This document shows, in pieces, positions 1-6,991 of a DNA stretch of 16,705 nucleotides. This DNA is from an uncultured Collinsella sp. GTDB lineage: Bacteria; Actinomycetota; Coriobacteriia; Coriobacteriales; Coriobacteriaceae. The notes under the pieces are model-generated. The model was not told where the DNA came from, did not search any database, and worked only from the letters and a program-made list of their open reading frames with translations. A program made the translations under genes and the position numbers. Each line of letters opens with the position of its first letter. Position 1 is the stretch's first letter. Location: assembly GCA_900545555.1 (NCBI GenBank), contig UQZI01000045.1, forward strand, positions 1-16,705, given 5' to 3'.

Positions 1-65
1 TCGTAGCTCCGAAGGAGCAGAACGGGGGCACTTCATTGGTCGAGGACGTTTTCAAAACCAAGCCC

Positions 66-84
66 GGTCCCGGCCGGAGGGACC
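66..84 (-). terminator. weak hairpin after the P-type ATPase gene
   Basis: A 6-bp stem (GGTCCC at 66-71 pairing with GGGACC at 79-84, 7-nt loop) lies just past the ATPase stop codon. On the minus strand it is followed by a short mixed T-rich stretch rather than a clean T-tract, so termination here is only a suggestion. The remaining bases 1-65 show a tiny hairpin (GCTCC at 6-10 with GGAGC at 14-18) and no supported gene. Confidence 0.3.
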
Positions 85-91
85 ACAGGCG

Positions 92-2044
92 CTACAGGTT
101 CTTGACACCCATCGCGCGCATGGCGTTCAGGATAGCGATGATCGCCACGCCTACGTCGCCAAAGACGGCAAGCCACATATTGGCGATACCCAGCGCTGCC
201 AGCACAAGGATCAGCAGCTTAATGCCCAGCGCAAAGATTATGTTCTGCCAAACAATCGACATGGTCTTGCGCGCCACGCGGATCGCGCGGGAAATGTTGG
301 ACGGCTTGTCGTCCATCAGCACCACGTCGGCGGCCTCGATCGCGGCGTCGGAGCCCATGGCGCCCATGGCAATGCCCACATCGGCGCGCGTAAGCACGGG
401 AGCGTCGTTGATACCGTCGCCGACAAAGGCGAGCTTGCCCTTGCCACTTTCGGCCGCGAGTAGCGCCTCAACGCGCTCGACCTTGTCGCCCGGCAGGAGC
501 TGCGCGTGGAACTCGTCGAGACCGAGTTGCTTGGCCACAGACGCTGCAACCTCCTCGCGGTCGCCCGTGAGCATGACGGTGCGGTTGATACCGGCGGCAT
601 GCAGGTCGCGAATCGTTTGCTCCGCATCGGCCTTAACGGTGTCTGCAATCACGATGTGGCCGGCGTACACGCCGTCAACGAGCACGTGGAGGATCGTGCC
701 GACAACCTCGCAGTCCGGTGCTTCAACGCCGGCCGCGCCGAGCATCTTGGCGTTGCCAACGACGACGTGCTTGCCGTCGATGGTTGCCGTCACGCCGTGG
801 CCCGCGTCGTTGGCGGAGTCGCTCACGCGCTTGGGGTCGACCTCGCCCTGGTAGGCGTCGCGCACGGACTGCGCGATGGGGTGATCGGAGAACGACTCAG
901 CAAGGGCTACGACTTCGAGCAGCGACTGCTCGGTATAGCCAGCCTCGGGGTGCACCGCGACGACTGAGAACGTGCCGTTGGTGAGGGTGCCCGTTTTGTC
1001 GAAGACGATGGTGTCCACGTCGGCGAGCGTCTCGAGGTAGTTGGAGCCCTTGATGAGAACGCCCAGCTTGGACGCGCCGCCGATGCCGCCAAAGAAACTC
1101 AACGGTACGCTGATCACGAGGGCGCACGGGCAGCTGACGACCAGGAAGGTCAGGCCGCGCAGGATCCAATCGGACCAAGCGCCAGTCACCAGGCCGCCGC
1201 CAAGCGCGAGCACCGCGGCAGCGCCAGTGACGGCGGGGGTGTAGACGCGGGCAAAGCGCGTGATGAAGTTCTCGGTGCGCGCCTTCTTTTCGCTGGCATT
1301 CTCCACGAGCTCCAGAACACGCGCGACGGTTGACTCGCCAAAGGGCTTGGTGGTGCGCACGTGGATGAGGCCCGTCATGTTGATGCAACCGCTGATGATA
1401 TCGTCGCCGGTCTTGGCCGGGCGGGGGACCGACTCGCCCGTGAGTGCGGCGGTGTCGAGCTGGGTTTCGCCCTCGACGATGACGCCGTCGATAGGCACGC
1501 GCTCGCCGGGCTTGACCACGATCACGGTGCCGACGGCGATGTCATCGGGAAAGACCTGTTCGAGTGTGCCGTCGGCTTGCTCGACGTTAGCGTAGTCGGG
1601 CGCGATGTTCATCATGGCACTGATCGACTTGCGGCTCTTGCCCACGGCGTATGCCTGGAACAACTCGCCGACCTGGTAGAACAGCATGACAGCGGCACCT
1701 TCGGCCATGTGCGGGTCGGTGTCGGGGAAGAGCACCATGGCAAACGCGCCGATGGTCGCGACGGCCATGAGGAAGCTCTCGTCGAAGGCCTTGCCGCGGC
1801 GGATGTTATTGAATGCCTTTTGCAGTACGTCGTAGCCGGCAATCAAAAACGGCACGAGGAACAGCACAAAGCTGGCGTAGATGTTGCCGGGCTCCCCAAA
1901 TGCGATAGCGAGGGCGCCGAGCTCGTCGAGGGCATAAACAACGGCAAAAATGCCCAGTGCTACCAGGATGCGGTTGCGCTTGTGCTCAAGGGACTCTTTC
2001 TTCTTGCGCTTCTTCTTTTTCTTTTTGGAATCGGCGGCCGCCAT
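92..2044 (-). CDS. cadA: CadA/ZntA-type P1B heavy-metal efflux ATPase (Zn/Cd/Pb), without N-terminal HMA domain
   Basis: This 650-aa integral membrane protein is an ATP-driven exporter of soft divalent metals. Visible P-type ATPase landmarks in order are TGES (202-205, actuator), the transmembrane CPC motif (305-307), the phosphorylated Asp349 in DKTGT, the SDHP motif of P1B pumps (about 386-389) and GDGINDAP (542-549). The last membrane helix carries GDVG, typical of the Zn/Cd/Pb subgroup and not of copper pumps. The usual N-terminal metal-binding domain is missing; instead the first 25 residues are a lysine/arginine-rich run (residues 8-16). A separate HMA protein is encoded immediately upstream. 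The start is supported by GGGAGG eight bases before the ATG. An ArsR-type operator copy lies 24-44 bases upstream, so the gene probably has its own metal-controlled promoter. Substrate assignment (Zn versus Cd/Pb) is inferred from the family and the sensor. Confidence 0.95.
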   Translation of the reverse strand: MAAADSKKKKKKRKKKESLEHKRNRILVALGIFAVVYALDELGALAIAFGEPGNIYASFVLFLVPFLIAGYDVLQKAFNNIRRGKAFDESFLMAVATIGAFAMVLFPDTDPHMAEGAAVMLFYQVGELFQAYAVGKSRKSISAMMNIAPDYANVEQADGTLEQVFPDDIAVGTVIVVKPGERVPIDGVIVEGETQLDTAALTGESVPRPAKTGDDIISGCINMTGLIHVRTTKPFGESTVARVLELVENASEKKARTENFITRFARVYTPAVTGAAAVLALGGGLVTGAWSDWILRGLTFLVVSCPCALVISVPLSFFGGIGGASKLGVLIKGSNYLETLADVDTIVFDKTGTLTNGTFSVVAVHPEAGYTEQSLLEVVALAESFSDHPIAQSVRDAYQGEVDPKRVSDSANDAGHGVTATIDGKHVVVGNAKMLGAAGVEAPDCEVVGTILHVLVDGVYAGHIVIADTVKADAEQTIRDLHAAGINRTVMLTGDREEVAASVAKQLGLDEFHAQLLPGDKVERVEALLAAESGKGKLAFVGDGINDAPVLTRADVGIAMGAMGSDAAIEAADVVLMDDKPSNISRAIRVARKTMSIVWQNIIFALGIKLLILVLAALGIANMWLAVFGDVGVAIIAILNAMRAMGVKNL

Positions 2045-2067
2045 GATTCAAACCTCCCATTTGAGTG

Positions 2068-2088
2068 TATGAACACTTGCTCATATAA
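2068..2088. promoter_or_regulatory. ArsR-type operator in front of the ATPase gene
   Basis: The sequence reads TATGAACA-N5-TCATATAA, matching both eight-base halves of the operator copies upstream of the arsR gene; only the central five bases differ (CTTGC here, TGCGC there). It sits between the HMA gene and the ATPase start. Binding by the ArsR protein encoded at 2426-2791 is inferred from this repeat, not shown. Confidence 0.65.
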
Positions 2089-2099
2089 TTTCGCGAGCA

Positions 2100-2122
2100 A
2101 AGGCCGCGGCAAGCGCGGCCTT
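2100..2122 (-). terminator. hairpin between HMA gene and ATPase gene
   Basis: A perfect 9-bp GC-rich stem (2100-2108 with 2114-2122, 5-nt loop) follows the HMA stop by about 20 bases. On the minus strand the stem ends in CCTTT and there is no longer T-tract, so it is at most a partial terminator or attenuator. Its position just before the second operator suggests the ATPase is partly transcribed from its own promoter. Confidence 0.4.
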
Positions 2123-2143
2123 ACAGGTCAACGTATGCGCGGG

Positions 2144-2362
2144 TTAGAGAATGATCTCGCAGTCCGGCTCGGCATCGGCGGTGAACTCAACGACGCGGTC
2201 CAGGACCTCGTCGAACTCGGCGTCGTCGGCCTCGAGCGTCAGCTTCTGGGTCATAAAGTTGACCGAAACGGACTTGACGCCATCGAGCTTAGCCAGCTCG
2301 TCCTGAAGTTCACGCGCGCAGTTGGCGCAATCGATCTCGTCGAGCTTAAACTGCTTTTTCAT
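2144..2362 (-). CDS. stand-alone heavy-metal-associated (HMA) domain protein
   Basis: A 72-aa cytoplasmic protein with the ferredoxin-like HMA fold of CopZ/MerP and of the N-terminal domains of P1B ATPases. The metal site is IDCANCA (Cys12, Cys15). The Asp before the first Cys and the Ala after the second resemble the CadA/ZntA domain more than copper chaperones, which usually have MxCxxC. A further acidic/Cys cluster (PDCE) lies near the C-terminus. The gene follows arsR by 63 bases and precedes the ATPase by about 100, and the ATPase lacks exactly this domain, so it most likely serves as a detached metal-binding or delivery domain for the pump. AAAGGA about nine bases upstream supports the start. 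A copper-chaperone role cannot be excluded but fits the residues less well. Confidence 0.93.
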   Translation of the reverse strand: MKKQFKLDEIDCANCARELQDELAKLDGVKSVSVNFMTQKLTLEADDAEFDEVLDRVVEFTADAEPDCEIIL

Positions 2363-2425
2363 GGTGGGTTCCTTTCCCTGTGTTAGCGGTCTGGGTGCCG
2401 GCCGCGCTGATACCGTGGTTGATTG

Positions 2426-2791
2426 CTATTCGCAGATATGGCTCATGCCCTGGTTGAGCATGGTGTAGACATGATCGTCGGCGAGCGAGTAGAGAATGTT
2501 GCGGCCGTCGCGGCGGAACTTGACCAGGTGCGACTGCTTAAGCGTGCGCAGCTGGTGCGACACCGCAGACTGCGAGGTCGCGGTCGCTTCGGCGATGTCA
2601 GCCACGCAGAGCTCGCGACCCATGAGGGCATAGAGAATCTTGATGCGTGTGGTGTCGCTGAAGACCTTGAACAGGTCGGCCAGGTCGTACAACAGCTCCT
2701 CGTCGGGAAGGTCCTCGGGCGAGCAGCTGGTGGGAATCACGGGCTCGGTGGCCTCGATGTCGGGTTTCGTTTCATCAACGCGGATGCTCAT
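2426..2791 (-). CDS. ArsR/SmtB-family metal-responsive repressor, alpha5 zinc-site type
   Basis: A 121-aa winged-helix repressor that should release DNA when it binds metal. The core runs from about residue 36 (DLFKVFSDTTRIKIL), through the recognition helix (TSQSAVSHQLRTLK, 72-85), to the wing (RRDGRNILYSL). The C-terminal helix has Asp105, His107, His118 and Glu121, the same D-x-H, +11 H, +3 E spacing as the alpha5 zinc site of SmtB/CzrA. An ELCVADI motif (Cys62, Asp65) matches the alpha3 site region of CadC/SmtB, and Cys23 lies in the N-terminal arm. This points to zinc sensing, possibly with Cd/Pb response through the Cys site. The gene heads the HMA-ATPase cluster and has a double operator at its own promoter, so autoregulation is expected. 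AAAGGA precedes the ATG. Confidence 0.95.
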   Translation of the reverse strand: MSIRVDETKPDIEATEPVIPTSCSPEDLPDEELLYDLADLFKVFSDTTRIKILYALMGRELCVADIAEATATSQSAVSHQLRTLKQSHLVKFRRDGRNILYSLADDHVYTMLNQGMSHICE

Positions 2792-2804
2792 TGCAATATC
2801 CTTT

Positions 2805-2861
2805 CATATGAACATGCGCTCATATAACTTACTTCCGATTATATGAGCGCATGTTCATATG
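2805..2861. promoter_or_regulatory. double ArsR-type operator: perfect 23-bp inverted repeat
   Basis: Positions 2805-2827 and 2839-2861 are exact reverse complements over 23 bases, separated by 11 bases. Each arm contains TATGAACA-N5-TCATATAA, itself a partial dyad (ATATGA...TCATAT) as expected for a dimeric repressor. The two centres are 32 bases apart, close to three helical turns, so two dimers could bind on one DNA face. The proximal arm is 16 bases from the arsR start codon and overlaps its leader. The same motif recurs at 2068-2088. Confidence 0.75.
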
Positions 2862-3210
2862 TCAATGACGTACAGGTAATTCGTCGCATAAAATGATGGG
2901 GAATAGTGGACGAGATTCCGGACTGAGCGGTTTTGATAGCCGATGCCGGGGTGGGTGCCCCCGCGCCGTGCAAAAATTGGAGTATTCTGCAACTATAGGG
3001 GGTCCGTTAATCTATTCCAGGCCAAATAAAGCCGCTCAAGAGTTATCCAAGGGCGGTAAACAGACAAGGTCTTCCTCAAATGTTGCCTAACGTTCCCGTT
3101 CGATAGCGTTTTTGTTTTTCATTTGGATTAACTTGTGGGTGCTGGAGGGCCGACCCTGCTGAATACTCGCAATTTTGCACATCGCTAGGGTACCCACCTT
3201 GTTAGCCGGT
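2862..3210. other. non-coding AT-richer intergenic region
   Basis: About 350 bases between the arsR promoter and the stop codon of the nuclease-like gene. No open frame with a ribosome site was found; a 65-codon frame at 2893-3090 lacks one. The only structures seen are the long-spaced inverted repeat at 2968-3180 and a GGGTACCC palindrome near 3188. There is no clear rho-independent terminator. Confidence 0.5.
2968..3180. repeat. inverted repeat, two 23-base arms 167 bases apart
   Basis: The arm at 2968-2990 begins GTGCAAAA and ends GAGTATTCTGC. The arm at 3158-3180, read on the minus strand, begins GTGCAAAA and ends GAGTATTCAGC; 19 of 23 positions agree. The right arm is about 30 bases past the stop codon of the nuclease-like gene. 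No transposase or coding frame lies between the arms. It could be a small non-autonomous element or paired protein-binding sites; nothing in the window decides. Confidence 0.5.
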
Positions 3211-4401
3211 CTAGCTTCCGGCCCCGAAGATTCTGCCCTCGGGCGCGAGGCTGCTTATTTGGGCAAATGATGGGCTGTCGGATTCGACAGTCTGCATGTC
3301 ATCGATTGCCGGAACTTCATTTATTGTCGGGTCATCCAGCGTGATGCCTTCGAGTGTTACTTTTTCGAGGTCGATTCGTTGACGATCTTCGGAATCCTGG
3401 CGAAGCTGCTTCTGAATTCGCTTTTTCTCTTCTATAAACCTTCTGAGCACAAACTGTCTCAGGTTCTCTTGCATGATTTGAAAGTCTTTTGGCAGACGCG
3501 AGGGACGTATGCCCTCTTTCCGTTGGATCGCCTCCATGACCCTAACGAAAGCGCTGGCATGCATAAAGGAATAACGACTGACGGTGATGATTCCGTATCC
3601 CATGGACGCAAGCGCATTCTTGCGCTCCTCATCGATGGCGCGGTCTTCTTCCGCGTCGTGATAAAACCCGTTGTATTCAATGTCTGTGCGAGATTTCTTT
3701 AGATACGCATCCATAAAGAACTTTTTGCGTCTCGTGAGATTCTTTGCGGCAGCGGTGACCTGCACCTCGTAATCGGTCTCAATTCCCTTAATACCAAGCC
3801 CTCCTTCGCTTTTAGGCAGCGTTAGCATCATGACAAAGGCCGTTTCCATAGGAGACCGGCATCCGTCGCGCACACATTGGATCGCCTTTCGGGCAAGGGC
3901 CAGACCGTCGCATCTGGTAATGGAATTAAAGAACTGTTTTAACCTTTCGGTCGAGGTGAGCGCGAAACGCTCGTTATACGAGGTGGAAGAGTCGGTTCCA
4001 AGGGAGTAAGCGCCGCACAATTCAAAGTAGTACTCCACCAGTTCGCGAAAAGGGAGATAGGTGGCGGCCTGAAGTGCGCAAAGCTCAACGCCAACAATGA
4101 AGATGCCATCTTTGAGCTCTATAAAGCGTGAGTTCGAGAATCGTTTTGACGAAACGTGGCATTGACAGTTCGTTGCATAGCGCGCATTCTTGCGATCAAA
4201 CACCATTACCTCGAGGCAATCATTTGCGTCGAGGGAAACATCGTGTTTGGTGAGCCATTCTGCGGCTGCGTCAAGGAGCGTTCCGGTGGGACATGATCCG
4301 TAAATCGCGGCAGGGTTACAGGGCTCGGTGTCTTTCGCAGAAGCCGAATGCGCGGCCTGGTAGACCGCTTTTGCAGTGGTATGTGACAATACGATACTCA
4401 T
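3211..4401 (-). CDS. uncharacterised protein with predicted DUF559/Vsr-like nuclease fold (paralogue 1)
   Basis: I do not recognise a named family for this 396-aa protein. It opens with LSHTTA, like the N-terminal SHxTA segment of actinobacterial AbiEi/DUF559-type proteins. A conserved SPMETAF segment lies at 183-189. The C-terminal half has FMDAYL (Asp231), then IEYNG (Glu242) exactly 11 residues later, His248, and a helix DEERKNALASMGYGIITV (257-274). This matches the D-x11-E-x-[DN]G...H...R...L...G[WY] pattern of DUF559 proteins, whose fold is related to Vsr/PD-(D/E)XK nucleases. The last ~90 residues are basic, then acidic. A second copy of the architecture is at 12610-13659. The gene is solitary, clearly lower in GC than its neighbours, and has no Shine-Dalgarno before its ATG, suggesting horizontal origin and weak translation. 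Nuclease activity is inference only. Confidence 0.75.
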   Translation of the reverse strand: MSIVLSHTTAKAVYQAAHSASAKDTEPCNPAAIYGSCPTGTLLDAAAEWLTKHDVSLDANDCLEVMVFDRKNARYATNCQCHVSSKRFSNSRFIELKDGIFIVGVELCALQAATYLPFRELVEYYFELCGAYSLGTDSSTSYNERFALTSTERLKQFFNSITRCDGLALARKAIQCVRDGCRSPMETAFVMMLTLPKSEGGLGIKGIETDYEVQVTAAAKNLTRRKKFFMDAYLKKSRTDIEYNGFYHDAEEDRAIDEERKNALASMGYGIITVSRYSFMHASAFVRVMEAIQRKEGIRPSRLPKDFQIMQENLRQFVLRRFIEEKKRIQKQLRQDSEDRQRIDLEKVTLEGITLDDPTINEVPAIDDMQTVESDSPSFAQISSLAPEGRIFGAGS

Positions 4402-4750
4402 GGTATATATCGTGTCAGCTAATGCCGTGTTGATGGCGCTGAGTGGGAAAGCCGTTTTAGGGGCCTAACCAAATGCTGTCCAAAAGCTTGACGCGATTAT
4501 GGGCTGGCACGCCTAAAATCAATGTTCTCGCAGCTTAGCTATAGCATATAAAAACTCAATTGCTGCACATTTGATATCGATGCATCACCATCCGACAACG
4601 AATTACGTGTCGGGAATTGGCCGAAATCGTTCAAAATGAGGGTTCAGAATTTGTGATGGCAGATCTATCTGTGGAACGTAGGGCGGCCCCGCTGCGGTGT
4701 TTCCCGCTGCGAGGCCGCTCGTGAGCAAGCAGTGTTTGTCTCAGACGTTG
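4402..4750. other. non-coding AT-rich intergenic region
   Basis: About 350 bases between the nuclease-like gene start and the exonuclease stop. It must hold the promoter of the nuclease-like gene, but no convincing -35/-10 pair stands out. A short dyad (CCGACA/TGTCGG) lies near 4591-4612 and a larger hairpin at 4683-4718. No gene was seen. Confidence 0.5.
4683..4718 (-). terminator. long imperfect hairpin after the exonuclease gene
   Basis: GCGGCC at 4683-4688 pairs with GGCCGC at 4713-4718, and inner segments GCG/CGC and CCGC/GCGG extend the stem with small mismatches around a 6-nt loop. It lies about 30 bases past the exonuclease stop. There is no T-tract on the minus strand, so termination is likely but not certain. 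Confidence 0.45.
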
Positions 4751-5719
4751 CTATTTCGCAAACAGGTTCTTGAGGTTGAACTCGGCCTGTACCGTGCGAA
4801 GCATGAGGTCGGTGTCGTCGAGGCCCAGGTGCTGCTCGTTGGCGTCGGCGGCGAGGGTTCCACGGCGGCGCGCCCAGTTCTCGAGCGCGGCTGGGGCGGA
4901 CTCGCGGGGGAGCGAGCGCACGTCGGCGTCCAGGCTGCGGCAGATCTGGCGCGAGTCGATGACGATGATCTTGCCGGCGCGGCGTGCCTCGGCGTAGCCG
5001 TCCAGGTGGATCTTGAACCAGCTGTCCTCAAAGGCGGCGTTGTGTGCCATGTACGGGTACTTCTTCATAAGCTTGAGCAGCTGCTTTTGCAGCTCTTTGT
5101 TCTCGCGGAACGGCTTTTTGCCGTCGATGTCGTCCCAGGTGATGTGGTGGATATTCGACAACGGCACATCCTCGCCGCGGTAGATGTCGGGCAGGCCGCA
5201 GTAGTGTGCCTCGGCGTCATGCGGGACGGCGTCGCTGGTGAGCTCCATGATCTCCCAGCCCACGTTGATGATATAGCCGCGCTCGGGTGCACGGCCGGTG
5301 GTCTCGATGTCGATACCGAGCACGGTGCCCTGGATGGGCTTGCGGGCGTAGGCCACGCCGAGCGCGTCGCGGTCGCCGCGGATTTCGCGCATAACGGACG
5401 CGGCGGTGCGCTTTTGCATCTTGCCGATGGCGGCGCAGGTGTCGGTATCGGACAGGCCGCGCGAGAGCGTCGCGGGCGTCACGTTGCGCAGACGCGCCTC
5501 GCCAATCTGGTCGCACAGGTCGCGGTTGCGGTCGGCCAGGTCGCGCACGGTGGCAAAGTCGAAGCCGGGGTCGCCCTCGGCGGTAAAGTACTCGGTCTCG
5601 AGCACCTTGAGGGCCTCCTCGCCCTTCTGGCGCTCGGACTCCATGGCGCCGTGGTCGCCGTAGATAAACATGGGGATAAACGGCTGGCGCTCGTATTCGA
5701 GTGCTTGCGATACGTTCAT
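4751..5719 (-). CDS. DEDDh-family 3'-5' exonuclease (DnaQ-like) with unassigned N-terminal domain
   Basis: A 322-aa cytoplasmic protein whose residues 131-310 form a DnaQ/RNase T-type exonuclease that removes 3' nucleotides using two metal ions. Exo I is GIDIETTG (Asp137, Glu139). It is followed by NIHHITWDDI (189-198), the usual H-x-I-T segment. Exo II is AHNAAFEDSWF (Asp232). Exo III is HLGLDD (His297, Asp302), which gives the DEDDh subtype. All five catalytic residues are present. Residues 1-130 are charged, carry no motif I recognise, and are not part of the minimal fold. AGGAG seven bases before the ATG supports the start. The gene is divergent from the metal exporter and is probably monocistronic. 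Whether DNA or RNA is degraded cannot be told from sequence; repair or RNA turnover are both possible. Confidence 0.9.
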   Translation of the reverse strand: MNVSQALEYERQPFIPMFIYGDHGAMESERQKGEEALKVLETEYFTAEGDPGFDFATVRDLADRNRDLCDQIGEARLRNVTPATLSRGLSDTDTCAAIGKMQKRTAASVMREIRGDRDALGVAYARKPIQGTVLGIDIETTGRAPERGYIINVGWEIMELTSDAVPHDAEAHYCGLPDIYRGEDVPLSNIHHITWDDIDGKKPFRENKELQKQLLKLMKKYPYMAHNAAFEDSWFKIHLDGYAEARRAGKIIVIDSRQICRSLDADVRSLPRESAPAALENWARRRGTLAADANEQHLGLDDTDLMLRTVQAEFNLKNLFAK

Positions 5720-5779
5720 ATGCTACTCCTTGGACGGGCCGCGTTGTGCGGCTCGAGGCTACTGAGTTATGGCGAGATG

Positions 5780-5801
5780 ATAGTTTACCATAGGCAACTA
5801 T
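5780..5801. promoter_or_regulatory. DtxR/MntR-like palindrome between exonuclease and metal exporter
   Basis: A 22-bp dyad with ATAGTT and AACTAT ends; 8 of 11 positions are symmetric, with an ACC...AGG core. This is the general shape of DtxR/MntR-family metalloregulator sites. Its right end touches the -35 element of the exporter promoter. A metal-responsive role is inferred from position and the downstream gene. Confidence 0.4.
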
Positions 5802-5828
5802 TGGCACCGCGCCCGGGACAACTACAAT
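5801..5828 (+). promoter_or_regulatory. candidate promoter of the metal exporter
   Basis: A TTGGCA hexamer (5801-5806) and TACAAT (5823-5828) are spaced by 16 bases, giving a fair match to a primary-sigma promoter, about 60 bases upstream of the exporter ATG. The palindrome at 5780-5801 abuts the -35 hexamer, a position suited to repression. Confidence 0.45.
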
Positions 5829-5890
5829 ACCCTAGTTGACCGCTAGGACTTTTACAATGCTGCCGAAAGACACGAAAGGTTCCATCCGTC

Positions 5891-6979
5891 ATGGATTTAC
5901 TGATTGATATTCTGCTCGACGCCGGCAAGGACACGCTGTCGCTGGTGCCGTTTTTGTTGGTGACGTATCTTGCTCTCGAGACACTTGAGCACGTTGCGGG
6001 CGACCGCGTCAACGGCGCTATCAAGCGCGCCGGCGCTGCGGGTCCCGTGGTTGGCTCGCTGCTGGGCATGGTGCCGCAGTGCGGCTTTTCGGCCATGGCG
6101 GCCACGCTGTACGCCGGCCGTGTCGTGACCTTGGGCACGTTGGTGGCGGTGTTCCTTTCGACCTCCGACGAGATGCTGCCGCTGCTACTTGCCGAGCAGG
6201 TTCCCGTGCAGACTATGGCGATGCTTTTGGCTTCGAAAGCGCTGATCGCACTGGTCACGGGTTTTATCGTGGACGCTGCCATTCGCGGCCTGCGCCGTAA
6301 CGCCCGCGCGCACGCGGCGATTCGCCGTACCGTGCTGGGAACCGCGGCCAACCCGGCCCACGTGAACTGCGCGCACGACGACCACAGCGGCGGTGACATC
6401 ATCGACGAGGTGGCCGAGGCAGGCGTGAGCGCCGACCACATCCACGAGCTGTGCGAGCGCGACCATTGCGGTTGTGATGAAGACGAGGACGAGCACGAAC
6501 ACGGACATGGCCACGATCACGGTCATGAGGGCGAACATGAACACCATGATGGTCACGGTCACTCCCACTCCCACGAAGGGACGCCTGTCCTGTCGATCAT
6601 CCGCAGTGCGATCTCGCACACCGTGCAGGTCTCGGTATTCATTTTTCTGGTGACGCTGATTCTGGTCGCCGTGCTCGAGACGTTCGGCGAGTCCGCGATC
6701 GAGCAGTTCCTGCGCGGCAACGAGACACTCGCTGTCCTGGGTTCGGCGCTTGTCGGGCTGATTCCCAATTGCTCGGCGAGCGTGGTCATTACACAGCTGT
6801 ATCTGGAAGGCGCGCTGCAACTGGCGCCGATGCTCGCCGGCACGCTCATTTCCGCCGGCGTGGGTTATCTGGTGCTGTTCCGCACCAACCGCAGCGCCCG
6901 CGAAAATGTCGTGTTCCTGATCATGATGTACGTCATCGGCGCTGGCTGGGGCCTTATCCTTTCCGCCTTTGGGTTCTAA
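5891..6979 (+). CDS. ArsP_2-family putative heavy-metal (manganese) exporter with His-rich loop
   Basis: A 362-aa polytopic membrane protein of the ArsP_2 family (Pfam description: putative 10TM heavy-metal exporter; often annotated as putative manganese transporter). The first half contains the family signature GMVPQCGFSAMAATLYAGR and FLSTSDEMLP (about 58-98). The second half has a matching block, GLIPNCSASVVITQLYLEG (about 287-305), so the protein is an internal duplication. Between the halves is a hydrophilic loop rich in acid and His: 13 of 27 residues are His at 202-228, and there are Cys residues just before it, a likely metal-binding region. The substrate is not proven; manganese or another divalent metal is favoured over arsenic because of the His loop. 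AAAGG precedes the ATG by about 11 bases, and a DtxR/MntR-like palindrome lies upstream. Confidence 0.9.
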   Translation: MDLLIDILLDAGKDTLSLVPFLLVTYLALETLEHVAGDRVNGAIKRAGAAGPVVGSLLGMVPQCGFSAMAATLYAGRVVTLGTLVAVFLSTSDEMLPLLLAEQVPVQTMAMLLASKALIALVTGFIVDAAIRGLRRNARAHAAIRRTVLGTAANPAHVNCAHDDHSGGDIIDEVAEAGVSADHIHELCERDHCGCDEDEDEHEHGHGHDHGHEGEHEHHDGHGHSHSHEGTPVLSIIRSAISHTVQVSVFIFLVTLILVAVLETFGESAIEQFLRGNETLAVLGSALVGLIPNCSASVVITQLYLEGALQLAPMLAGTLISAGVGYLVLFRTNRSARENVVFLIMMYVIGAGWGLILSAFGF

Positions 6980-6991
6980 GTGGATGTTTGG

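Noticed and set aside
1990..2025. Lysine-rich run at the ATPase N-terminus as a frameshift artefact
   Set aside because: The frame stays open, the start has a strong ribosome site and the HMA domain is complete in its own gene, so this is a true separate arrangement.
1361..2386. 341-codon open frame on the plus strand
   Set aside because: It runs antisense to the ATPase and HMA genes, whose motifs are unambiguous. Long antisense frames are common in GC-rich DNA and the product has no recognisable motif.
2805..2861. 23-bp inverted repeat as a transcription terminator
   Set aside because: It is AT-rich, lies before the arsR start codon rather than after a gene, and its motif recurs before the ATPase, so an operator explains it better.
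2893..3090. 65-codon frame in the region between arsR and the nuclease-like gene
   Set aside because: There is no ribosome site, no recognisable motif, and it overlaps one arm of the inverted repeat.
4697..5839. 380-codon open frame on the plus strand
   Set aside because: It is antisense to the exonuclease with all five catalytic residues. The predicted product is a low-complexity Val/Ala/Gly/Leu string.
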